A stretch of 64,000 bases of DNA from Sitta carolinensis. Its lineage: Eukaryota; Chordata; Aves; Passeriformes; Sittidae. Location of the stretch: the NCBI GenBank assembly GCA_032173965.1, contig CM063284.1, positions 111,140,410 through 111,204,409 on the forward strand, in the 5' to 3' direction. Below are positions 1 to 11,900 of this stretch, in pieces (the first letter of the stretch is position 1; each line of letters starts with the position of its first letter). The position numbers and the translations under genes are program-made. The notes under the pieces are model-generated. The model had not been told where the DNA came from. It was given only the letters and a program-made list of their open reading frames with translations, and made no database searches.

Positions 1-2289
1 TGGAACTGACATTGTAGCTTGAGGATTAAAAAGATTTAAGTGTTTTATCTTGTTTCCTAAAGTAACCTTAGAAAGCCTGGCATGATCAAACTGCAACACA
101 GTCTGCAGAAGAAAATGTTATTTTGGATCTAGACTGTGATCTGTCCGGTATCTAGCCTAGGCCTTTGGATCACCTCTTGCCTGACAAACTCATAAAACCC
201 TATCTGACCCTGCAAGACTGACTCTAAAATATTTGATGAGTTTTTCCTCACCTACTTCATCCCAGTTCAGTGTCTGGGATACTTGTGACTTTTGAAACTT
301 TCCTAAAGAAATTACTCAAACCAAAAACCTTTCTTTGTGTTTGAATTTGACATTGTGTGTACCAGACTCTGTACACTGGAAAGCTTTTAATGCTCTAACT
401 TAATGCTCTGTAAGAGGAAATGAATCCATAAACCCCTATTAGACTGAAGGACAGGCACATTCAATCAATATAAACAAGTGTTCCAAACTTCAGTAATTTA
501 AGCTTCCTTATCTTTAACTCATCTGTATAAAATACATTTTGTTTCTTTGAAAGGGTTCTTTCTACAAACAGCTTAAGGAACATTGGTGCAATCAATAGCA
601 CCACGAACAAATAAATGCCCTTTTTCTGTATTTCATTAAAGAAATAAATTTTTATTGCTAACAAAAATTCTGTAGTTTTCATAGAATTTTCATGCAACCA
701 AAATACAAAAAGTACACCATTTCTTAATGTTCCCTGAGCGGCAGTAGATTTGATCTCGAGTGCAAATACAATCAATCAGTATATCAGATAAAACAGTGGA
801 CTCAAACTTATACAAGCCTGTGAAAACAGATATGCTTGGATATGTAGTTGAAAAACCAGTTCTTCAAAAAATAACCAATTGTGTTAATTATTACTTCCAA
901 AATATAATGCACAGAAATTTTTAACAGACTTGAAGAATAATGTAGTAGTATTATGAAATTTAAGCTTTTGTCAAGAAGCTTTTTATTATTTTTCTTTACA
1001 TTATTTCTAATAATGAAACAGAGATGTTATTTTAAAAAAAAAACTTTCAGCTCTGGGTTAGTTCCTAATATATAGAGTGTTTTTTTCACATTTCATCTAC
1101 TTCCATGTCATTTCAGTACTTGTTTGTGAAGAATGTGAAAACAAATAAAAGGAATCTATAGATTGGGTCACCTTCTTGGGATTATATAGAAGTTCCTCCC
1201 AGGTGTGGGCACCTTGGAGTTCTTGGAAGGAATTTATGTACATAAAAAAATACACTCACTAAAGCAGACCAGACTTCTTGTGGTCCAATTCCCTGTGGTT
1301 TAGTGCAAATGTAAGATTATTTACCTAAGCAGTGCAATAGCATACTTTTTCAAAGAAAACCACCTTAAGGACATATAATTAAATTTGTCAGTCTGGTAAT
1401 TTCAGAAGAAATACTGCAGATTTTTGGAAGGATGAGAGCCCATTGCTTTTAATTCTGTTTTCAACATAAAAATCAAAGGCAGTACGGGGTTTGGATGATG
1501 ATGTTTCTGGCTCTTCTGTTTGCAAAATCCACTTTAATTAGTGGCAGTTTTATAAAGAGAATGCCAGACAGGTATTTGCCATAGGGTGCTTTGGAAAAAA
1601 CACAAACTGAACTATAGACGGAAATATGTAATTAGGGTTCAACAATAAAAATGCAGTCATGCAGTACCTTTTATCAAAATGTAAGTACTTTATAAATTCT
1701 AATTAAGCTATGAGATACAACTTCTTATAAAAATTTTTTATTAATGCCTGTGTTTAACAGAAGCACTGACAGCCAAGGTGACCTTGTCAAGAATATACAA
1801 TAAGCAGTGTAAAAATAACCTATCTGTCCCTTTGCTGCCAGTGTTTCCACTTGCACCAGTAAAATATTTGTGAAGGTGATCAGCCTTTTTTTCTTCTGTT
1901 AGCCACCACTTATTTCGTGGAAGAGAACATCCATGCAAAGCAGTTTCAATTCCAAGCCTACCTCTTAGCAGTGACATTACCCTTTTTGCCAGTAAATGTA
2001 TCGGCTTACTTTTTAGGAAGTTAAAAAAGTTTAGGAAGTTAAAAAAATCTTATTTTAATGGCATAACAGCAAACTTATTTTTCATCAAGTGCCTTGTGTT
2101 TAGACATTTCTTGCTTAGGCATCCAGCCAGTGTTTCCATCCCTGTGCTTTCTTTCCTTGTGGCGTTAAACACTCAATTGAGATTTACGTCTGAGCGAACC
2201 TGGGTATCACGAAGGATGCATGAGTGACCTTGGCTATCATGAAGGATGCAGAGGCGAAACTCAGGCTGAAAAACTTTTCCTCAGAGAAG
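1..2289. other. Upstream intergenic sequence, nothing recognised
   Basis: AT-rich sequence upstream of the SPIDR promoter. The open frames here are short, have no family match I can name, and lack convincing splice context. A duplicated segment of about 25 nt (period about 28) sharing the core GAAGGATGCA lies at 2199-2252. No RNA gene or transposon was identified. Confidence 0.5.
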
Positions 2290-2524
2290 GACAGAGCTCA
2301 GACGTCGCTCCGACACCATCCTCTCAGAAATTAGCGCTGCCAGCTCAGCCCCTGCCCTGGGCAGAGAACTGACGGCCCAGTTGGCGGCAGTCTCAGCCCT
2401 GCCTGGGGCCTCGGGCAGTTCGGCGGGGAGGGCAGGAGGGACGCGGATGACAGCAGTGGCGTTTCCGCCTGGAAATCCCCGCCAGCTCCCGAGGAGCGAC
2501 CCCACACCGCGGATCAGTTCGTGC

Positions 2525-2748
2525 GCCGCGGTCCCGCACCGCGGTCCCGCACCGCGGATTGCTTCCGCACCCCGATTCCGCACTGAGGATCGCTCCCACA
2601 CCACGATCCCGCACCCCGAATCGCTCCCGCACCCTGGATGGCTCCTGTACCCCGGTCCCGCACTCCGGATGGCTCCTGTACCCCGGTCCCGCACTCCGGT
2701 CCCGCACCCTGGATCGCTCCTGTACCCCGGTCCCGCACCCCGGACCGA
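2525..2748 (+). repeat. GC-rich minisatellite with nested 13-nt and 31-nt periods
   Basis: A 13-nt unit (CCGCGGTCCCGCA) repeats in tandem near 2527. Further right a 31-nt unit beginning GGATSGCTCCTGTACCCC recurs at 2636 and 2667. It recurs again at 2711, where the spacing is 44 = 31 + 13 because an extra 13-nt unit is inserted. Copies to the left (2540-2635) are more diverged. The array ends about 75 bases before the CRE-like site. Copy number could vary between individuals (inference). Confidence 0.8.
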
Positions 2749-2823
2749 CTACCTCGCCCTCCGGGCACCCGGCCGCCCCTGGCGCGCGCCCCGCGCCCCC
2801 TGCGCGGGAACCCCCCCTGACGC

Positions 2824-2830
2824 TACGTCA
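2824..2830 (+). promoter_or_regulatory. CRE-like site TACGTCA
   Basis: TACGTCA is the reverse complement of TGACGTA, a CREB/ATF-type half-plus site. It lies 139 bases upstream of the SPIDR ATG and 12 bases before the CCAAT box, a common arrangement in CpG-island promoters. Occupancy is inferred only. Confidence 0.4.
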
Positions 2831-2841
2831 CCCGCGCCCCG

Positions 2842-2846
2842 CCAAT
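2842..2846 (+). promoter_or_regulatory. CCAAT box (NF-Y type)
   Basis: The context gCCAATCAGg fits the extended NF-Y consensus (CCAATCA/G). It is about 125 bases upstream of the start codon, a plausible distance for a TATA-less promoter with its start site roughly 60-80 bases downstream. Confidence 0.55.
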
Positions 2847-2882
2847 CAGGAGCCGCGGTTCCGGTGGCGCCAAAGCTGCAAA

Positions 2883-2889
2883 GGGCGGG
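2883..2889 (+). promoter_or_regulatory. GC box (Sp1/KLF type)
   Basis: GGGCGGG lies between the CCAAT box and the ATG. A second GC box in the opposite orientation (GCCCCGCCCC) lies at 2911-2920. Both are typical Sp1/KLF sites of CpG-island promoters, though such motifs are frequent in any GC-rich DNA. Confidence 0.45.
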
Positions 2890-2933
2890 CGCGGGCCAGG
2901 GGTTCCCTCGGCCCCGCCCCCGGTGCTCCCCGC

Positions 2934-2939
2934 CACGTG
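2934..2939 (+). promoter_or_regulatory. E-box CACGTG (USF/MYC-MAX/TFE type)
   Basis: CACGTG followed by AC (CCACGTGACC in full) matches the extended E-box bound by USF or MiT/TFE factors. It is 30 bases upstream of the ATG, so it lies in the 5' UTR or at the initiation region. Confidence 0.45.
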
Positions 2940-2968
2940 ACCCGGGACGCGGCGCCGCGCCGGGGGCG

Positions 2969-2989
2969 ATGCCCGGCGGGAAGGGGAAG
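2969..2989 (+). CDS. SPIDR: SPIDR exon 1 coding part
   Basis: The ATG at 2969 opens a seven-codon segment, MPGGKGK, followed by the donor AAG|GTACCG. Joined to exon 2 in phase 0 it gives MPGGKGK-RKRLWNAEC. This parallels the human start, which as I recall begins MPRGSRARGSK and runs into KRKRSWNTEC. The initiation context has G at -3 and C at +4, which is moderate. The very short first coding exon inside a CpG island agrees with the known gene structure. Confidence is lower than for the other exons because the segment is so short. Confidence 0.75.
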
Positions 2990-5900
2990 GTACCGGCGGC
3001 AGCGGGACGGGAGGAGAGAGGGGTTCGGCCGGGCCGGGGGACGCCGCCCCCGTCGCCCCGCAGGGTCGAGCCGTGGCGCTCCCCGCACTCTTCGTGGCGG
3101 CCTTGCCGTGTGCTCCGGCCAGCCGCGCCTCCCGGTCCCGCTGCGAGGGGCGCGGGATTGGGTGGTGGTGGTGGTCATGGTGGCGGCGGTGGCGGCGCGG
3201 CAGAGCAGCCGCCGCCGCGCTGTGCCCTCGCTGCCCTCTCATATCCGGCTCCAAGGCGGTACTTGGGGACCCGCCACGCTGGAGCGCGGGGCGGGAACAC
3301 GGGCCCTTCGCCGCGTTCCCGGTGTGCGCGGTTGCGCAACACTGACGGCGAAACCCATCGTGGCACAGCCGCACCGAGGGGAGCGGGCAGCTCGGCCTCC
3401 TTACACGGCAGCCGGGGAAAAAGCGCAGGGAGAGGAAAACTTGAGAGGAAAAGGGAATTGTGGGAGTTGGCCAGGATTGATACTGTTTTGAGCAGCTTTG
3501 CTTCCCTGTCTGGGAGCGGAGGGAGGAGAAGCTCCCGTGCTTGTTTTCTGTCCCATCCCTTTGGTAATTTGCTTGGTACATTGGCTGTTCCCCGCAGGGG
3601 ACCAATTAGGATGTGCTGGCTCTGATTAGCCGGGCTTCGGCTAATATTGAGATACTGCTGAAAGAGGGACTACAGATGTTGTTTGATATATAGAGCCGAC
3701 ATAGATTTGACAATTGGCAGATCTGGTTCCTAAAGAATTGTGTCTATACTTCATGTTCAACCACTTTTTTAAATGTAAGCACACGTAAAATTAATTCTAA
3801 TGGAAGAAAATGTCAATAGCAAGCTTAACTATAACCTACTATACTTCACATAAATTAGCCTGTAATATTGACACTATGCGTGTTTACTTCTGAAGGGTTT
3901 TAAGTTCTTGCCTAGTGGAAAAATGCACACTTAAACAAGATTTAGCCAACTCTTGTTGCAATGTGATAACAGCCTGTGATAATAGTAACTCCTTTTGCTG
4001 ACATATGTAATGTTCCTTGTTACTTTATGAATGAAGACTTATACTGATCAAGGGAAAATAGAGCAGTCCTCCCCGCTTGCTATTAATTAAACTAATTAAA
4101 AACCATGCCAACTTGAGATGAAACAAAAACGCGTGATACTGTTACTGTATCCTACACTTTCTGGATAACTTAATTTTGCATAAGCTTTTCTTAAATACTT
4201 CTGCTTTAACTGCTTTCATAGATTGCATATTTCTCTTTAACTACTTGGCATTAGTTGTTAATGCTAAGTATACTTCAGTAGTGTTCTTATTTCATGAGAA
4301 GTTGTGGGGTTTTTTCAATGTAAGTATATAATAATTTATACTCTTACTTAAAAAAGGATATGTAGGCTAAAAAAATCCTGATATTCAAAATTGTAAGTTT
4401 TTATATGTCAGTGTAAGTCACAGAGAATAGTCTTTCATTTAGTGTAGTAAAAATCATGAGCACAAAGAAGGGATTTGAAAGAGTGTTTTAAAAATTTTGG
4501 TCTCACACATCAATACACAGCAATGGGAAAATAATTTTAAGATTTTAATTTTGTTTTAATATTGCTTTACCATGAGAATAGAAGGAGTTGTGGTATGGCA
4601 GGTTATCATTGCTGTCATTGACTGTGATCATACAGTATAGATTTTTGTGAATGATTAAACTTAATGAGGCCCTTTCTCGGGACCATGCATGTTCTTGTGA
4701 ATCATCTTTGGAAAATATGCCTACTGATTTTCATAGGAGTAAAAAAAATAATCTTTGCTGGAAAAAAATACAAACCATGATGTGAAATCTGCAACCTTTA
4801 TTTGAATCCTCACTGGAGGGTTTAAAATACAAGGACATTTTCATATTAAATTAGAACTTTGCGTTTTATCTAGGCACTAAAAACAGTAGTTATACTTTTA
4901 GGAACTCAATATCATGAATATGGCGTTTTGCTGAAAATGAGGTGCCTGTTGTCAAATTTGATTGTGTACTATCTTGAAATTGGACTTTTGAAGGCTGACA
5001 CAAGCAAAAGTGTTTTAGTTGGAGTACTTTCATGTGAAACCAATGAGAAGAAAGGTGAACGATGAGGATGGCTGTTGGTCAGTGTGTTATTATATTATTA
5101 TATTTGCGTATTTTTATGTGATTGCTCCCTTCAGTTTTTCTTTGAAAGCATGAAAAGTGTCTGGCAACTAGAGCTGTGATTTTCAATGTTTTTCCATTCT
5201 ACTCTGTTCAAGAAGAAGGTAACAGTTGTATTTGAATAATTCTGACTGATGTATAGGAGATGTGACTAGTTTTTGGATTTGAAAACCAGTAGCAGGAGGA
5301 GTTCAAGTGGTGAAATGTTTTATCACTAGTTTCTCCTTTGGCTTACGTTGCTTTTTGTGTTAGAGGAGGTGATGTGCCAGTGAAATGCCACTTGCATATG
5401 AGGTAGATAATATATTGGGTCATGTGCTCCTGGGGGTTCTTCCCGTGGTTTTTGGAGTAGCCCCAAAGAAGTGGGATTCTCTGGAGGGTGTGCAGTGAGT
5501 AGCCTTTGAGCATATAGTCCCAATCACTTTATGTAGGGTGTTTCTGGGTAACAAATCCTGGGCATAAGTGACCACACAGATTGGTTGAGTGGAGATGTTC
5601 TAGATAGGAATACCTATTTAAAAGTCAAATCCAAGACCCCTGCCCCATATTTGCAGTAGTCTGTTGTGTAATCACTATGCATTTTCACATTTTTTTCACA
5701 GTGTGCCTCCCTTTTCCTCACACCTGTACCCATGTAGGCTGACTTACCTTTATCTCACTGGAAATAACTAAAGGAGTAGTGGGGTAAGGTTGCTTGCCAT
5801 GCCCTTTTTGAGGAGAGCTTTTTCCTAATTCCACTAATGCCAACAGGAGTAACTGACTTTTTTTTTTTTTTCGTTCATTTAGAAGGAACTGCTCCAGAGA

Positions 5901-8900
5901 AAAATTGCAATGCTTTTAGGAACAGAGGTCAAGACAATTTCTGTATGAGGTGGCCATCTTAGCCTTCCCCTTTTTAACTCAAAATTTCAGAGGTAGTATT
6001 TTAGCTTCTGACACCTTATGCAATTTACGAGGTTCTTTGTCTGACTCTGTTTTGTAATAAATCTTGATTTTGTGATGTACAGCAGATCTGCATGCTCTAG
6101 CTCTTTTGAGCCTGATTTGCTAAATTAGAATAAAAGAATAGAATATAAGAAATAATACAATATTACCAGAATTCTACAGAGTTTCAGTTTAAAAGTGATT
6201 GGACTTTTTTTTTTTTTCTGGAGAAAATTCTGATTACCTAGAAAGTCATATGGTGCTCCCTTGGGAAGTTCTAGAATTGCAGGTCACCTCACTCCTCAGG
6301 AATATATCAAGGAAGAAGCATTTACTTGCTTTGTGCTTCTTTGCTTTTTGCACCTCACATGGGCCACTGAGGAGGTGCAAGGTTCTTTGTCTGACTGTCT
6401 TCTAATAAATCTTGATTTTGTGATGTATGGCAGGTCTGCATGTTCTAGCTCTTTTGAGACTGATTCGATGTTTTGGGTTTTTTTTTTATTTCAAATCTCT
6501 TATTTCTAGACACTTCATGCATTCCTTCACTAGATTACATAAGTTATTTTTTGTGTGCCCCATTTTTATTTCAGATTAAAAGAAATAAATTATTAACCTT
6601 GTAACTCAAGATTAAAAGAACTCACAGTTGTTGCTACATTTCTCTGGGAACAGCACTGCCTTCAGATTAGCTTAATTATAAATATTTATTCCTAAGAACT
6701 AAGTTTCTTAAAGCATTAGTTTCTCTGCTGCTTTGAAGCAGGCTGGAGCAGAAGCAAAGGGCTTTTAAAACTTGCCACTTCTGCATGCCAGCAGATGTAT
6801 CTGTCACTTCCTGTGACAGAAGTCCATAGACACCACCCCCTGTGCCAGGGTGGCTTTGCAGGGGAAGGGTGACAGTGCTATCCCCAACATTAGCACTGTC
6901 CCACTGTGTCTGAAGGCAAAGAGCCAAAGAGAGGCCCTGCAGGCTTCTCTCAGCTCTCTTGCACCTGCTCCCAAGCCCTCTCAGTAACTGTGGATTGAAG
7001 CTGTAGGTCCAGTTTCTTGAATTCACATCAGGTATTTATATGCAGATACTTAAACTGACAAAGAGTTTGGGATGGGATAATTGTCTTTAGGGTTTTTTGT
7101 TTTTTTTTTTGTTTTTTTTTTTTCAGTTTTTTAAGGTGATCTAGGATGTGGGAAATGGTGGGAAAATTATTGTATTAAAAGCATGTAACTCAAAGCCACT
7201 GCTGTCAATATCAACAATCATAAGTCCTTCTCTGTTGCTTCCTTCCAAGTGGAGTCTGCCAGAATTTGCTGTAGCTGAGGAATATCTATTCTTACTTTGT
7301 TGGTTTGGGACTGTGTGCTGGTAGCAGAAACTCAGATTTTCTTGAATCTGAGGAGCAGGATATGTGGTGAAACAAAGAGCTAATTAACCAGACCTGTCAG
7401 CAGTACTGATGGTTCTTCAGGTTGTAATTAAGCTGACTCAATGGTGTCAAGCAGCTGCTGGAATGGGGTCCCACTGACCCTTGTATCCTTTATTCTGCTG
7501 CTGCACCAGCTGTAAATAACAAGTGCTTCTTCCCAAAGAAGTTTTCTGACTGATTCATCATTGCTGTGTCTGCACGGTGTCTGGTGAGTGCTAAGAAGGG
7601 GAAGAGGGGACTCCCGTTGTTTCTGGTTTGTCATGGAACTGCCTGCCCTGAGACAGCTCTGTAGTGCTGCTCTGAAAACCTGAGCAGCCCTGCCTTTTGT
7701 CAGGCTAAAGAAGTGCAGAATTAAATAAAATAAAACTCTTCACTGTGAAGTCATTAATTACGAAAATTTTGCCTGTCACATGAGTGACAGTACTGCCATG
7801 AATGTCTATTACTCTGAATTTCAGTTGCTTAAAAGTCACTTCCAGTGCAACTTCGCATTGCACTTTAAATAGAAGTGTAACCATAAACCCAGCTATTCTA
7901 CTCAGTCTGCTTTTTTAACCTTGTCATCTATAAGCATATCTTTTCTATTTGCACCCTAACCCTTCTTACTTAGGAAGAGGGAGTTACATGTAGACTTTAT
8001 CCTGCTGATTTTCATATGGTATCCCCTTCCCAAGTCTTGGCAATTGTGCAGCAGTGTCTGTGTCTCAGCTGACATGTTCTGCTGTTCATCCCCTGTCTCT
8101 TATGTCATGTTCCTTCTTTCCTCTGTTGGTATGGGACAGCACAGAGAAATTGAGGTTTGCTGTCTGTCAGGAAACGTCATGATGTTAAGAATAGCATGAC
8201 TGAGAGACTTAACAGAGGGTAACTCCCTAGTTCTCTGTTTATTAAGCTTCCTAACAATAGAAGTATATTACAAAGCCTATTTTATGCAACACTTCGTGCT
8301 TGCAATGGTGTGCATTTCTTTTTCACTTATTTGCAACCATTTCTGCTTTTAACTGACCAGTTAAAGTCAGAAGTGGTGTCCTGTAAACCTGCTTGCAAGG
8401 TATGGTGCTACTGTTGGCACAGACGTGTTCCTCAAAACTGGAGTGTCCATTCAAGAAATAAGCTGTAGATGAATTGTATTTGATACTGTAAGTCTGTGTC
8501 TGCAAAATGTATCTCACAAAATCTTCTAGAAAGTACAAAACCAGGCATATAAGCAAGACTCACAGCACTGACTAAGGTTAAAAACCATCAGAAGCACTTG
8601 CCAAGACGACAGCCCAACGCAGAGGTTTCTGTCTAAGCACTCTGAAAATTGAGGCTTGGGCCAGCATCTTCACTGGGAGGGAAGCAGTATCTAAATTCTT
8701 TGTGTTGTAATGTTAACCTTTCTTGTTAAGCTGCTGTAACCTTCTTATTTGACATCATGTCCTTACTAAAGCACTGTTGATTCTGGATTTAATACTGTGT
8801 CAGATTCAAGATTGTACTTTTTATGTATCCTCAGGAGTAGTTATGGGGACTGTAGATATATTGACTTTGTTGATAACGAGTAGGTGCTTTGAGGTGGAAA

Positions 8901-11900
8901 TACCCCTGGTAGTTTTAGAAGAGGCTCTTAGCAAGGTCAGTTATTATCAGTGGAAACTGCAAAGCACGCTTGTTTTGCTCTGTCTTCTTACTGTGTGCAG
9001 CAGGACTGTGACTGTAGGGGTGAAATAAGATGCTGCTCACTGTACACTTTTGAAAACTGCTTGTTTCATTCTTAAGAGTGCTGAAAAAAAACCTTAGAAA
9101 ACAAATATGCGTTGCCATTTGCAAAATGAACAAAAAGTGCCAAATGCTTGTGCTCTTAGGCACATGGTGTGATTCTTGGGTCTGTGCAGAGCCAGTAGTT
9201 GGGCTTCCGTGATGCTTGTGGGTTCCTTCCAACTCAGAATATTTATTCTATGATTCTGCTTTCTGGTTTTTTGTTGTGCATATGTTGGGCACGTATGTTA
9301 CAGTCCTGATTGACCAGCCTGGCAGAAAATGTGTGTGCTGATTAACTTTGGAATAATAATTATTTATAGGTAGGAACTGTAGTTGCTTGAGAGAAGGTAT
9401 ATCAGAAGACGACAGACATACTCAGATGATACAGTGAGCGTTTTCTAAGATAAGTTTCAGTAGCACAGGAGGATAAGATGTTTATCGTGCTCAAGTTCAA
9501 TTTCTATATGTAAGCTGGTGTTGAATCTGAGAGATAGCTTTGGATGTGATAAGAGACAATTCTCTCATTTTCAGATGTTACATGTCTCTTGCATGAAATT
9601 AGCACTGGATTCTAATCAGCATCCTGTTTCGTGACTTATCTATTAATACAAAGGACTTCTGGCATCCCATGTAAGGGGAAGGCAACATTTTTGGTGGGGA
9701 AATGGTTGTGAAAAGTGTCATTTTTGCAGCTGAAAGTGCCTGGGGTGGTTTTTTTTTGTTGTTGATTGGTTATTTTTGATGGTGAACTGTATAGCGATAC
9801 CTAGTGTGACCTCCTGCATAAACAAAATTAAATCAGATTAAATATGACTTTAAAGGCATTATTTAGTTAAAATGTATTTTGTTGAGCTGTTCCTGTGTAA
9901 CATAATATTTTCAGCTCACTGAGCAGCTATCAGGTACTACAAGACGTAACTTAGACCAACAGAAAGTATACTTATCAAAAATTTAATTTACCCCTAGCAT
10001 TGGTGGTGGTGTTATCATTTAGTGCTGCATAAAAGATACTTGCAAATATTTGAGGGGTTTTTATTTCCCCGAGCTCATTGAAAACTGGAATTTGTTTGTA
10101 AACGTTCAGAAAATACTAGGGACAATCTAGAGTAAGTAAATTTAATCTTGAAATTGATTATGTCTACACAGTGTTTTTAATGTGTTTGTTTTTCCTTTCT
10201 CTAGCGGAAGAGACTTTGGAATGCAGAATGCACACCATTCCAGATGAGACACCCCTACGTCTGAAGAAACCAAATGTCAGGACATCAGTGTCTGCTACTT
10301 CGATTGCAAATGCATGGCTTAGGTGTGGAGATGGTTTTCAGAGCACTTCAGTGCTGGAGGTAAAATGCTGCCTTAGTGCCATAACAAAGAGATGCAAACA
10401 GTGAATTTCCATGCTTGAGTGAATAGTAAGATGTTGCCTTTTGTTTTGGTGTTGTTTCCAAAGTAGCAGCATATTGTTGCAACTGTCAAAATAGACAGAA
10501 AATGGAAAGCACTGTTACATAAGGACATTGTCTTAACTTGTTAGTGTAACTTGCTGAGCATATGTTAATGTGTTGTGTTCTAGATAGCACTGATTTGAAT
10601 ATATTGATACATGTTACAATTATTTTTAATGTCTTAGTGATTTAATCTGTCTCTTTTTAATATAGTCCCAGAAGCCTTCTAATAAGAAATCCAGGATTAA
10701 GAAGAGTCTTGGACCACTGTTAACATCTGCTGAAAGTGCATCTAGTATGTTTTGATTATTTCATGATAACATTGTCAGAATATTGTTACATTTTGTCCAG
10801 TATTGGGGTAGAAGTTGGCTCAAAGTACTGGATGCTTTCTACTTCTGTTGCTGTAATTAGAAGCTAATTTTTTTAAGACACACAGTCTGTCACTATTGTG
10901 GTGGAGGTCATCTATTCACCCATAATGACAGAAATTTATTCTGCAAAGCTGCAGGCACTCAGGTATTGCTTTTGAAAAGGTGAACAATGCATCACTAATC
11001 CTGTATATGGTGTGTATTATAACAAGGATGGGATATTTAAATCCTTCATATTTTTATTAAGAGGGAATGAAAAAAAGCTCTTAGCTGTACAGATTGAAAG
11101 TGAGATTATTCTGTTTTTTTCTAGACAGACAAGCAGGCATGAGAGAACACATGTTTTGTGAACATGAGCGATAGATAGAAAAACAGAGTTTTGTCAACCT
11201 TCTGCTTTTACAGTTTTCGGTATGCCCTGGAGTTGCTTAATATTGTCATTAAAAAAGAGAACTCTAGGCAGAATAAAGAGGAGGAGGACTTAGTCTTTCT
11301 GGTTTTTTTCCTTTTTTATTGAGCCTAGAGGAAAGGAAAGAAAGAGGGGGTGGTATTTTTCAGTCTGTATTTCTGCATGTTCCAGCAGCTGTGCTGCTTC
11401 TGTTGGATGTAAGTAGGTGACCTACTGGGCACTTTTTTTTTTACCTTTTGGGGCTCTAGCTTTTCTAGATTTCTAAGAAGAACCTCTCTGTATTGCAGGA
11501 GGAAATGTTGTGATTTTTTTCTTCTGGGCCCTTCTGTCTAATTCCAAACCCTCAGTAATTGTCTAAATTCCCATTTACTTATTATGTTTTAGTAGTGGTA
11601 GAAAGTGGAAAATTCTGCCTTCCTATTTCTGTATGCTCCATGCTAAGCATGAATCCTTTTCTCCTTGCTTTTATGATTTAAAATTATGCAGAAATCTATT
11701 TTGAATTAAAATGTTGTACTTCAAAACCACACCAGTTTCTTTAACCTGTGAAGTTCGTTTTTTTCCCTCAGGAGAAAACTGAAGAGTAATCTCTACTGAT
11801 GGAATACTTTTATTCCTTTGTTACTTGTTGGGTAAAATCAGAGGGCTCCCAAACCCAGAATTCTAAGGACAGTCTTTCTTTAAACCACTCAGCATTTTAC

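Larger units (their letters stand above)
2290..3450 (+). promoter_or_regulatory. CpG island promoter of SPIDR
   Basis: About 1.2 kb of very GC- and CpG-rich DNA surrounds exon 1, in sharp contrast to the AT-rich flanks. There is no TATA box just upstream of the start codon. Instead there are a CRE-like TACGTCA, a CCAAT box, GC boxes and a CACGTG E-box within about 145 bases of the ATG. This is the usual form of a housekeeping vertebrate promoter. The transcription start cannot be fixed from sequence; it probably lies between the CCAAT box and the ATG. Long open frames on both strands here follow from the scarcity of AT-rich stop codons and are not genes. Confidence 0.85.
2990..10204 (+). other. 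SPIDR intron 1
   Basis: Runs from donor GTACCG to the exon 2 acceptor, 7.2 kb. It begins with the 3' half of the CpG island, including a GGT/GGC trinucleotide tract near 3159-3200, then turns AT-rich. It holds the LTR-like composite at 6031-6467, T-tracts near 5859, 6208 and 7092-7123, and a CR1 3' tail at 9158-9258. No further exon was recognised. Confidence 0.7.

Noticed and set aside
1741..1977. Minus-strand 78-codon open frame upstream of the promoter, possible divergent gene
   Set aside because: No recognisable domain, no clear splice pattern and no link to the CpG island beyond proximity.
2381..3625. Long + strand open frame (414 codons) and long minus-strand open frames across the CpG island
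   Set aside because: Pro/Arg/Gly-rich translation with no family resemblance. It crosses a minisatellite and the exon 1 donor, and open frames on several strands at once are expected in GC-rich DNA with few stop codons.
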